From: Paenibacillus paridis
Lineage (GTDB): Bacteria; Bacillota; Bacilli; Paenibacillales; Paenibacillaceae
Reading direction: 5' to 3'
DNA length: 64,000 nt
Assembly: GCF_006345825.1 (NCBI RefSeq)
Contig: NZ_VCIX01000071.1
Coordinates: 56,510 to 120,509 of the forward strand
Under the pieces are notes generated by a model that saw only the letters and a program-made list of their open reading frames with translations, made no database searches and was not told the origin of the DNA. Positions 36,748 through 44,512 of the stretch are shown in pieces. A program made the position numbers and the translations under genes. Numbering within the stretch: position 1 is the stretch's first letter; each line of letters starts with the position of its first letter.

Positions 36748-36908
36748 ATCACTCAGAGGTAGCTAACGCAACAAAAGGGGACAAGCTCGGACAATATGGA
36801 GGGTTAGAAGAAGAATCCCCGGGCAGCACAGAGCCTTGTTACAGATAAAATTGTTATTTTCCAAGCTCATTTCCTATAGACTGAACGTTTGTTCCATACC
36901 ATAAATAG

Positions 36909-36957
36909 AACAAACAAGCGCAATATCCCTCGGGGGACATTGCGCTTGTTTTGTTCT
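36909..36957 (-). terminator. Intrinsic terminator after the cation transporter
   Basis: Arms AACAAGCGCAATATCCC (36913-36929) and its near-complement (36934-36950). The left side, read on the minus strand, ends in TTGTTTGTTC. It serves the minus-strand gene ending at 36988 and could work in both directions. Confidence 0.7.
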
Positions 36958-36987
36958 CTCATTTCAGTAACTCAACCGGCCAACCCA

Positions 36988-37974
36988 CTATCGCTTATCA
37001 ATGGGAACCCAGCTTTTTACGCCGTCGTCCTCGATAATGCCTAAGATCGCGTCCGTAATGTCAGAATCCTGGAGCAGCTTATCGCGAACCTTGAATTTAA
37101 TGTCATCCGCATCGGCCAGCGTAAGTCCCGGCTTCAGCTCCATCAGCGCCTCTACGTGGTAATAGCGCCCTTCCTGCAAGATACGCAGCTGATAAATATC
37201 CGTCACGAACGGCTCGGAGAAAATGATTTTGGAAACCTTGTCGGCTACCTCCTTCGGTGCGGAAACTCCGATCAGGCCAATCATATTATCGTACCCCACC
37301 CGGAAAGCGACACCTACCATCAACAATCCAATCAATACCGTGACGACACCGTCCATGATCTCAAAGGTCGTTAAGGAAACCACAAGAACAGCAATCATCG
37401 CCAGAAGCGCTCCCGTAACGGCAACGATATCCTCATAAAAGACTAACCGTGTGGCTGGCGCCGAGCGTCCTACATTTTTGAATGCGGCTCCTACCACCTT
37501 AAGGCCATGCGCTTCCGCCTTGGTCTCGGTCAGAATTTCTTTCATAGCCTTGACCAAAATCAACCCGTCTACGATAAGATTCACGAGCAGAACGCCAATA
37601 TTAAGCCAAATCCCTTCGCTCGCGACAGGGTGCTGGATTAAATGCCAGCCTTCCCGAATCGTTTCATAAGCCATAATGGTAACGACGATGACGGCCACCA
37701 TACAAAAAATATTAATGACACGCCCAAAACCGGTCGGAAACCGCGGCGTCGGCCTTCTCTCCGAGAGAATGCTCCCGGCAAATACAAAGCCCTGATTAAT
37801 GGCATCAGCTAGGGAGTGCATTGCCGATGCAAACATAGCGCCACTGCCGCTAAAAGCTGCAGCGAATGCTTTAATCGCCGCAATCACGGCATTCCCAATC
37901 ATCGCTATCGCGGAGGATTTATTGCCTTTCTTCAGCATAGCTACAAAGCCTTGGCGTTCTGACGTTGCGTTCAT
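36988..37974 (-). CDS. Cation diffusion facilitator family transporter
   Basis: A 328-residue membrane exporter of divalent metal ions. Six membrane segments are seen, with the metal-site motif HSLADAINQ in segment two and a matching polar segment near GALLAMIAVLVVSLTTFEIMDG. The C-terminal cytoplasmic domain (YQLRILQEGRYYHVEALMELKPG) is the dimer-forming metallochaperone-like part. AAGGAGG precedes the ATG. The metal (Zn, Mn or Fe) cannot be told from the sequence. Confidence 0.93.
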   Translation of the reverse strand: MNATSERQGFVAMLKKGNKSSAIAMIGNAVIAAIKAFAAAFSGSGAMFASAMHSLADAINQGFVFAGSILSERRPTPRFPTGFGRVINIFCMVAVIVVTIMAYETIREGWHLIQHPVASEGIWLNIGVLLVNLIVDGLILVKAMKEILTETKAEAHGLKVVGAAFKNVGRSAPATRLVFYEDIVAVTGALLAMIAVLVVSLTTFEIMDGVVTVLIGLLMVGVAFRVGYDNMIGLIGVSAPKEVADKVSKIIFSEPFVTDIYQLRILQEGRYYHVEALMELKPGLTLADADDIKFKVRDKLLQDSDITDAILGIIEDDGVKSWVPIDKR

Positions 37975-38212
37975 AGAATCCTCCTTCTATTTTTCATTTA
38001 TCGTTTCCAGTCCTGCGTAACCATTGCTTTGTTTTTCCTATTTCCTCATCCATTTACAAAATAACGATCTCTTCTAAATCATTCCACTTAACGGGCGTTC
38101 CTAGACACTGCAGCCCCACCTAGGGACTAAGAAAGAGATCCTTACGAAACGGTCGCGCTATCGTATCTGTATTTACCCAGGTCATGAGATATACAAACAC
38201 CGTCTTCCTTTG

Positions 38213-38245
38213 CAAAAAAAGTGGCGCGACATCACTGTCGCGCCT
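38213..38245 (-). terminator. Intrinsic terminator of the 38255 gene
   Basis: Arms GGCGCGACA (38223-38231) and TGTCGCGCC (38236-38244), followed on the minus strand by seven T. Confidence 0.88.
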
Positions 38246-38254
38246 CCTTCTGAT

Positions 38255-38647
38255 TTACTTATTCTTTTGAGCCCTCATAATGAGAGAAATGACTTCGACC
38301 ACCAAGCCAACGATAAAACCGGCAGCCACCGCCTCGAGAAAGACAATAAAGCTAATTAAGTCCTCCCAGCCTGTCGTATCCCGTGAATACATAGCCATAA
38401 GCACTAGACCGGTCACGATGCCCAAATTCGAGAACAGCCAAAGCTTCCTGGCACCCAGCCAACCTGCAGCACCTAAAAAGAAGGATAGCACGACAGCTAA
38501 TAGCAAAAATCGGAAAGCATGCATGCCCGTAAACGGCTGACCTAGAATGAGAAAACGAATGATCCACAATAAAATACCAATTAATAATGAAGATGCTCCA
38601 GCCAACAACCACCAATGACTGCTTCTTGCGGCGGGAATCCAGCGCAT
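38255..38647 (-). CDS. Hypothetical membrane protein
   Basis: A 130-residue protein with four membrane segments and a basic C-terminus (IMRAQKNK). ATG at 38647 follows GAGAGAGGGG; an earlier in-frame start at 38695 would add 16 polar residues. The layout resembles small YrzE/TIGR04086-type membrane proteins, but no family was firmly recognised. The gene is monocistronic, with its own terminator. Confidence 0.75.
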   Translation of the reverse strand: MRWIPAARSSHWWLLAGASSLLIGILLWIIRFLILGQPFTGMHAFRFLLLAVVLSFFLGAAGWLGARKLWLFSNLGIVTGLVLMAMYSRDTTGWEDLISFIVFLEAVAAGFIVGLVVEVISLIMRAQKNK

Positions 38648-38767
38648 CTGAAATAACCCCTCTCTCCAAGTCCATTCTTGCTTATATAAACGCATGAAGC
38701 GCTTACTTTGTTTCGCTCGTTTATTCTAACTCCTTCTGATTAACAATAGAAATCTCACTTTGCTAGC

Positions 38768-39673
38768 CTATCTTACATATATTCTGGCCGCTTCATCCAC
38801 AAGCCCCATGCTTCGCATTTCCTTTGCAACTATGGCTTGAATCTCCACATCCTCATTGATAATGTAATGGAACTGTATGTCACGGAAAATAGCTAGTTTG
38901 TGCTCATAATGAGCCGTCTTGAAGTATTCTGAAAGTGCCTCCAAATCCAAATCTTCATCTGCATGGATATAAAATAGCGGTTCAGCAATCTGCCCAGTAG
39001 CCGGTACTTGACTCGTTACGCCCAAACCATCCTGAGTTGCCACTATGATACGTTTTGCTCGTTCATTCTTAGCCCTTACTGAATACGTGTAGGGATCGTC
39101 AATTAACGGAAGCGACAGTTTTTCTTCCAGCTTTTTCACGACAGCTGCTTTATTCTGCTTTGACTCATCCGATGGCGGAAAGCTCAGTTCATTTTCAAAA
39201 GCAAGATAGGCTTCTTCGTTTGCATATTCCATATACAACATGGAGGAATCCAGCATCGCAATTCGAATAAATTCCTTCAAATTATTCGCGACCACCTTTA
39301 CCGGTCGATCAAAGGACATAGGCGACACCTCGACAATCGGCGCATTCTCCAAATCAGCAGCCGTTCCATAATCAGTTAAAAAGCCGTAATGAATGCCGTC
39401 TCCTCCCGTCATAGCAAATACAACTACGTCGCTCGGCGTATTAAAATAACGATATTGGCTATCTTCAAAAGTAAAGCCTAAAACCTCCCACATGCTATAG
39501 CCCTCATGATCGAGCTCCTTTTCAAGCTTAATTAATGTGTTTAGTGTAGGGGGAACCTCATATTTTCCATAATTCACTTTCCTATCCGATTCCTTATTAA
39601 AATGCAGAATACAGAGGGGAACTGCAACAAGCAGAAAAATGAGCAAGAAAAAGACATAACGCTTCGTGACCAT
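38768..39673 (-). CDS. Hypothetical membrane-anchored protein, SMI1/KNR4-like region possible
   Basis: A 301-residue protein with an N-terminal membrane helix (YVFFLLIFLLVAVPLCIL). The central part carries a TGGDGIHYGFLTDYG segment and SFDRPVKVVANNLKEFIRIAM. That pattern recalls SMI1/KNR4 (SUKH) proteins, where a GGDG-like turn precedes the aspartate-rich strand, but the match is weak. The C-terminus is helical. No known operon partner is seen. Confidence 0.65.
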   Translation of the reverse strand: MVTKRYVFFLLIFLLVAVPLCILHFNKESDRKVNYGKYEVPPTLNTLIKLEKELDHEGYSMWEVLGFTFEDSQYRYFNTPSDVVVFAMTGGDGIHYGFLTDYGTAADLENAPIVEVSPMSFDRPVKVVANNLKEFIRIAMLDSSMLYMEYANEEAYLAFENELSFPPSDESKQNKAAVVKKLEEKLSLPLIDDPYTYSVRAKNERAKRIIVATQDGLGVTSQVPATGQIAEPLFYIHADEDLDLEALSEYFKTAHYEHKLAIFRDIQFHYIINEDVEIQAIVAKEMRSMGLVDEAARIYVR

Positions 39674-39796
39674 TCACCTCGATGTATTGAAATCCATTTT
39701 TCACTAGGAGATTATATCATTCCATTTCTAAAATAACACTGAAATCCCCCTAAAACTTCAAGGAATAGCTCAGCTATTCCTCCTTTTAAAAATCAC

Positions 39797-39836
39797 AAAA
39801 AAGCTGGACAGAAGTTATCTTCTGTCCAGCTTTTTT
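39797..39836. terminator. Bidirectional terminator
   Basis: Perfect 18-bp arms (39797-39814 and 39819-39836) around a TTAT loop. The outer part of each arm is a run of six A or T, so it can end transcripts in both directions. Confidence 0.92.
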
Positions 39837-39852
39837 CATATCGGCGACTAAG

Positions 39853-40152
39853 CTACTCCACGCCGTCCTTAAAGTTTTTATTGTAGTTTTTATCGCCCTT
39901 ATGCTCAAGATCATTCAACGTTTTTTCCAACGTAGCCACAATTTCTTCCTTCACCTGAGTCAGCGTTTCATAAAATAGCGCCTCTTCTGTACCCACAATT
40001 TTGACACCGCTAATCGCCTGCATCGATTGAAAGCGTCTGTGCTGGTCAGCGAGATCGTCTATTGCTTTCAGGGTGTGCGTCGTTTGCAGAAACAAGTCCT
40101 TATGATGTTGGTTGGCAAGTCTATCCTCGAGTTGTTTCATTCGTGTATTCAT
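39853..40152 (-). CDS. Small hypothetical coiled-coil protein
   Basis: A 99-residue, highly charged, helical protein (MKQLEDRLANQHHKDLFLQTTHTLKAIDDLADQHRR region). ATG at 40152 lies about 10 bases after GGGATG; GTG at 40158 is the alternative. No family was recognised. It ends in a strong terminator and is monocistronic. Confidence 0.7.
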   Translation of the reverse strand: MNTRMKQLEDRLANQHHKDLFLQTTHTLKAIDDLADQHRRFQSMQAISGVKIVGTEEALFYETLTQVKEEIVATLEKTLNDLEHKGDKNYNKNFKDGVE

Positions 40153-40402
40153 GAGCACTCATCCCTTCATTTACGGTATGTATAAGGCTTCTTCAAGCAG
40201 GTTCTTCACCCATTGTACAATCTTTTCCAACGTAAATTCAACTGTCGCTGCTGCTGCCGCTTTATGACAGACCCATGCCCTTCTGCATTCAGTAAACGTT
40301 CAGTCCCGCTTCATATGAACTTAACGTTTCGGGATCACAATAGCAATATTCAGAAACGGATGCCCGGCTTATTCGGGAAAGATCAGCTGGCTTCTTATCC
40401 CC

Positions 40403-41362
40403 TTGCAGGAGTTGATTACGATTATTAAGATAACGAAACGCAAAAAAATCGGCTTTGCCGCAGCTCTTTGTATTCTACTGATCGGAGGCATTCTGTATTC
40501 GCTTGCCGACCGATATCTGATCGAGCATGTGGAGGTCACCGTTGCTGCCCCTCAGACGCCTTCCGTTTCCACATCATCCGACGAAGCTCAAGCTGTGCCA
40601 GAACAGGTGGAGCAGGATGATTGGAATTACAAAAGCGAGGACACCCGCATTCAAATTAAAAAGGTAGAAACCGGCACGGGCAGCGATATGATCACCTATT
40701 ACGTCGCGGATGTTCAGCTTGAAGAGCCCGCTCTGCTGCAAGCTGCTTTTGCCAAAAACGCATTCGGGCGGAATATCACGGAGGATACCTCGACCATTGC
40801 CGCGGAGAACAATGCCATCTTTGCCATTAATGGCGATTACTACGGCTTCCGCAACGATGGCGTTATTATTCGCAACGGCACCCTTTATCGGGACGAGCCT
40901 GCCCGCGACGCCTTAGCATTGCTGTCTGACGGCACAATGAAATCCTATAACGAAGAACAATTGTCCTCCTCCGAGCTGCTTGCCGAGGGAGTGACTAACA
41001 CCTATTCCTTCGGCCCCGTCCTTGTAAAGGAAGGCGCGGTTGCAGATGACTTTGATAAGGTCGTCATCGACACGAACTTCGGCAATCGTTCCATTCAAGG
41101 CTCGAATCCCCGAACGGGCGTCGGCATGATCGCCCCTAATCACTATGTATTCGTCGTGGTGGATGGACGAAAAGCCAACTATAGCAAAGGAATGACTTTG
41201 GCTGAATTTGCGGACGTCTTTGTCGGGCTTGGGGCAACCGAGGCTTACAATCTAGACGGCGGCGGATCGTCAACGATGTATTTCATGGGCAGGGTTGTCA
41301 ATAACCCGCTTGGCAAGCAGCAAGAACGAGGCGTCAGCGATATCCTCTACATCTCAGAGTAA
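40403..41362 (+). CDS. Phosphodiester glycosidase (NAGPA-like) family exported protein
   Basis: Up to 319 residues with one N-terminal membrane helix (GFAAALCILLIGGILYSLADRYL), then an extracellular domain. The NAGPA-fold blocks are DTSTIAAENNAIFAINGDYYGFRNDGVIIRNG, GMIAPNHYVFVVVDGR, MTLAEFADVFVGLGATEAYNLDGGGSSTMYF and the terminal RGVSDILYI. Members remove phosphodiester-linked sugars from surface polymers. The start is uncertain. TTG at 40403 has no ribosome binding site, while AGGAG at 40407-40411 directly abuts TTG at 40412. It lies just ahead of a glycosyltransferase gene, which suggests cell-surface polymer metabolism. Confidence 0.88.
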   Translation: MQELITIIKITKRKKIGFAAALCILLIGGILYSLADRYLIEHVEVTVAAPQTPSVSTSSDEAQAVPEQVEQDDWNYKSEDTRIQIKKVETGTGSDMITYYVADVQLEEPALLQAAFAKNAFGRNITEDTSTIAAENNAIFAINGDYYGFRNDGVIIRNGTLYRDEPARDALALLSDGTMKSYNEEQLSSSELLAEGVTNTYSFGPVLVKEGAVADDFDKVVIDTNFGNRSIQGSNPRTGVGMIAPNHYVFVVVDGRKANYSKGMTLAEFADVFVGLGATEAYNLDGGGSSTMYFMGRVVNNPLGKQQERGVSDILYISE

Positions 41363-41400
41363 TGCGCAGCAACCATAACAACTACAGGAGGCATGACGCC

Positions 41401-42411
41401 ATGAATCTATTAATCCCCTCCTATGAGCCGGATATAAGGCTGTTAAAACTTATTGATCAGTTAAGAGCCAGCGGCTTATTCACTATCGTGATCGTCGATG
41501 ACGGGAGCGGCGAAGCCTACAGCGGAATTTTTCGCGAGGCAAGGGAGCTTGGCTGCACGGTCATCACGCATAGCGTCAATCGGGGCAAAGGGTATGCCTT
41601 GAAATCAGGCTTTCATTATTTTATGCAAAAGGGCTACTCCGGCGGTGTTGTCTGCGCTGATAGCGACGGCCAGCATCTTCCGCAGGATATTATCAAAATC
41701 GGCAACAGCATCGAACAATATGATGGTCATATCATTCTCGGAAGCAGGCGCTTTACCGGTAACGTGCCCCTTCGCAGCCGCTTTGGGAATACAGCCACCC
41801 GTCTCATCTATGCCATGACGACCGGCCATCGCATTTACGATACACAAACAGGCTTACGCGGCTACTCTTTCGATATGCTCAGCTGGTTGTGCAGCATCCC
41901 AGGCGACCGCTTTGAATATGAGATGAATCTGCTGCTTGAGGCACCGGGGGCGGGGTACTCTTTTCACGAAATAACCATCGACACTGTATATCTCGATCAC
42001 AATGAGTCTTCCCACTTCAGGCCCATTGCCGATTCTGCTCGAATTTATGCGCCTTTCCTTAAGTTCAGCCTGACTTCCATACTTTCTGCCTTGATCGACT
42101 ACCTATTGCTTGCGGTCATACATTTGTTTAGCTCCAGCCTGCTGCTGGCCGTTCTGGGAGCACGGCTGGCAAGCTCAATCTTCAATTACACCATGAATAA
42201 AAATTTCGTATTTTCGAAAGGCAAACGATCGGCCATTCAATCGTCTATGCCAAAATATTTTACGCTGGTCTTTATTATCATTTGCTTAAATTACGGACTG
42301 ATGTACGTCTTTAACGAACGAATTGGCATACCGCTGCTCATTGCGAAGCTTTTGACGGAAGGCACGCTGTTTCTCTTCAGTTACTGGGCCCAGCGAAAAT
42401 ATGTCTATTGA
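41401..42411 (+). CDS. GT2 family glycosyltransferase with GtrA domain
   Basis: A 336-residue fusion protein. ATG at 41401 follows AGGAGG at 9 bases, so the upstream ATG overlapping the previous stop is not used. The N-terminal GT-A domain has IPSYEPD, VDDGSG and the metal-binding ADSDGQH motif, like dolichyl-phosphate sugar synthases. The last 120 residues form four membrane segments of GtrA type (NKNFVFSKG is characteristic). It probably makes or flips a polyprenyl-linked sugar used on the cell surface. It shares an operon with the phosphodiester glycosidase. Confidence 0.92.
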   Translation: MNLLIPSYEPDIRLLKLIDQLRASGLFTIVIVDDGSGEAYSGIFREARELGCTVITHSVNRGKGYALKSGFHYFMQKGYSGGVVCADSDGQHLPQDIIKIGNSIEQYDGHIILGSRRFTGNVPLRSRFGNTATRLIYAMTTGHRIYDTQTGLRGYSFDMLSWLCSIPGDRFEYEMNLLLEAPGAGYSFHEITIDTVYLDHNESSHFRPIADSARIYAPFLKFSLTSILSALIDYLLLAVIHLFSSSLLLAVLGARLASSIFNYTMNKNFVFSKGKRSAIQSSMPKYFTLVFIIICLNYGLMYVFNERIGIPLLIAKLLTEGTLFLFSYWAQRKYVY

Positions 42412-42425
42412 AGGCCACGCCTCAC

Positions 42426-42480
42426 AAAAAGACGGGTAAAGCACACGGCTATTGTCCGTTGTGTGCTTTACCCGTCTTTC
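42426..42480 (+). terminator. Terminator between convergent genes
   Basis: Arms starting AAAGACGGGTAAAGCACAC (42428) and its complement ending at 42479 (TTT) form a near 20-bp stem. It is usable from either strand. Confidence 0.88.
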
Positions 42481-42486
42481 CTGTCG

Positions 42487-43149
42487 CTAGATGTAGGCCA
42501 AATGAGCATCCGCAGCTGCATCTACTTCCTGAGGAAGCCCAAAACCTAGGCCAATGGACAATAACTTGTCAATCAATGTCTGAAATGGCGCTAATCCGAT
42601 CCAGTCGTGCAGCTTAATGATGTGATTGCCGGCCTCATATAGCAAACCGCCTTCTTGGCTAAACGCAGAAGCGTCGCTGAGATCAAACGTATCACAGGTA
42701 AACGTAACGTGATGCTCTGATCCGATTCCAGCGCTATTTTCAAAAGGAAGCCCGCTGTACCCAAGCTCCCCCAGCACGCGATCTATCCCTGCAAAATGCT
42801 CTACCATCGCTTCATGCTGCATGTAAGGAAAACGAAACAACTTGGCGGTTCTTGCTACCTTCGCTTCCGTATACAGCTCATTTATAATTTGGTCGGTTTG
42901 CCCGATCTGCTCCCTCGCATTAGGAAGGGAGATTGCCGACAAATCGGTATGGTCATAACTGCCATTCCCAATCCAATGTCCAGCTTTGATAGCGAATATC
43001 GCCTCATCCGAAAACTTTTCCAACGCCTCGCCCATACAAAACCAAATCGCCCGAATGCCTTTTGCGTTTAAATACTCTACCTTTTGCCTAAAATCTCCGG
43101 CCGGACCCTCATCAATCGTCAGGTACGCCGTTCTTTCAACCGCCAACAT
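42487..43149 (-). CDS. Polysaccharide deacetylase-like protein with altered metal site
   Basis: A 220-residue NodB-fold protein. ATG at 43149 follows CGGAGG; the longer frame from 43182 is rejected. Motif 1 is TIDEGP instead of TFDDGP. Motif 2 reads GNGSYDHTDL where deacetylases have GNHTxxHPDL, so the first zinc His is Gly and the second metal Asp is Glu. Motif 3 (FRFPY) and the terminal LHD are kept. No signal peptide is present. The changes suggest a pseudoenzyme or a different hydrolase; function is unknown. Confidence 0.8.
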   Translation of the reverse strand: MLAVERTAYLTIDEGPAGDFRQKVEYLNAKGIRAIWFCMGEALEKFSDEAIFAIKAGHWIGNGSYDHTDLSAISLPNAREQIGQTDQIINELYTEAKVARTAKLFRFPYMQHEAMVEHFAGIDRVLGELGYSGLPFENSAGIGSEHHVTFTCDTFDLSDASAFSQEGGLLYEAGNHIIKLHDWIGLAPFQTLIDKLLSIGLGFGLPQEVDAAADAHLAYI

Positions 43150-43326
43150 AGCCAGAAACCTCCGTTTATCTTTTGCTGCCAAAATGGCTGTTCTCTCTAT
43201 TATACCTCATATTTCACCGTATGTTTGATCGCAGGCCAAATTGGTTATTTAAAACCCATGTGATCCAAAACACTATCCCTATCGTGTATAAAGTAACAAC
43301 CGCATTGAAAGGAGGTGAAACCCCCT

Positions 43327-44490
43327 ATGCCATACAAGCTTAACCGCCTGAGGTGGCTAAAGCTGTCGATTACGGTGGCAATGCTTATGCTAATCGGCTT
43401 TGTCGTTCAGATGGCTCAGCCACCCAAGGCGTCTGCGCTGCTCAAGGAAATAGTTAGCCCCATTATTCATGTCGGCACACCAGAGCAAGCGGCTTCCGAG
43501 TCTTCGGACATCAAAGAACAGGGCACAGGCTTGCTTGATCTTTCACTGCCAGCCCTTACAATCGAGACGCCCATCGTTCAGGTGGAAACGCCTCAAGTTG
43601 CAATTCAAGTAAAGGATTCGATTGGTGTCACTGCCGAAGTTTCTCCTATTGGCATTTCGACACCCGTGCTGAACGTCGAAACATCCGGCAAAAAAATCGC
43701 CGTTGACGCGCAGGATAATCTTCTGCCTAACATCAAGGTAGAAGCTCCCGCTATTAAGGCGAAAACGCCTCTCTTAGCAGCAAGCATTCCCTCTGTAAAG
43801 GCCATCGTGGGAAGCGGAAATGATAGGCTGCCCGAAGTGGAGCTTGAACTGCCGGATATTAGCGTACGCTTGCCAGTCGTGAAACCAAGCGTTCCTCCTG
43901 TGGGATTGGACAAGGAAAACGATGATGCGGTGGAGACGGTTCCTGTTCCGCCACTTGTCGAATCTGCCGACCCTTTGCCGGAAAAACCTATTGAGCCTGT
44001 CATCGTCACACCTTCACAGGATAAGATAGCAAGTGACGATGAGACAAATGGACAACGAGATTTAGAAAGCACAGGGCCTCGGGTGCCCAATCAGGACAAG
44101 CCAGATACTGCAGTCAAAGAATCAGGCAGCAATAAAGGATCAGTCAACATTAATGAAACGAAAGCGTCAAGCAGCCGCTATGATCGCGCAGCGGCGCCAG
44201 TCACAAGACCACCTCTGACGCTGCCGCTTGCAGTTCCTGCTAACGCAGTAGTGACTGTTAGCCCTGCGGTTGCTGGCTCAAATGCTTCGGCAGCAGGAGG
44301 TCCAGCGGTCAATAGCTGGTCAGCTCCTTGGATGATCTTGACCATGCTGAATGTTAATGCGCCCCGTGGATCTGCCTGGCGTGTATCCAGTCTTTACTTA
44401 ATCGAGAACGACCAATGGTCACAGGCACCACCGGAGCAGCCACCTATGTATGCCTCTTTCTCTCAAACCTTGAATCTTACATTCAATTAA
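43327..44490 (+). CDS. Exported protein with VETP-type beta repeats
   Basis: A 387-residue predicted secreted protein. A strong AAAGGAGG precedes the start, but GTG at 43315 directly abuts it, so ATG at 43327 is preferred. The signal peptide (LSITVAMLMLIGFVVQMAQPPKASA) is clear. Residues 50-190 are a run of short strands of the type IETPIVQVETPQVAIQVK and LNVETSG, each hydrophobic-alternating and Pro-bounded. Residues 190-285 are Pro/Asp/Ser-rich and probably disordered. The last 100 residues are Ala/Pro-rich and end SFSQTLNLTFN. No family was recognised. It is followed after 22 bp by the 45-residue-repeat protein, and the two are probably made together. Confidence 0.8.
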   Translation: MPYKLNRLRWLKLSITVAMLMLIGFVVQMAQPPKASALLKEIVSPIIHVGTPEQAASESSDIKEQGTGLLDLSLPALTIETPIVQVETPQVAIQVKDSIGVTAEVSPIGISTPVLNVETSGKKIAVDAQDNLLPNIKVEAPAIKAKTPLLAASIPSVKAIVGSGNDRLPEVELELPDISVRLPVVKPSVPPVGLDKENDDAVETVPVPPLVESADPLPEKPIEPVIVTPSQDKIASDDETNGQRDLESTGPRVPNQDKPDTAVKESGSNKGSVNINETKASSSRYDRAAAPVTRPPLTLPLAVPANAVVTVSPAVAGSNASAAGGPAVNSWSAPWMILTMLNVNAPRGSAWRVSSLYLIENDQWSQAPPEQPPMYASFSQTLNLTFN

Positions 44491-44512
44491 AAATGAGAAG
44501 GAGTGCATGAAA

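Noticed and set aside
40213..40428. Cys-rich 71-codon frame upstream of the phosphodiester glycosidase gene
   Set aside because: Poor start, overlaps the glycosidase frame, and no recognised similarity.
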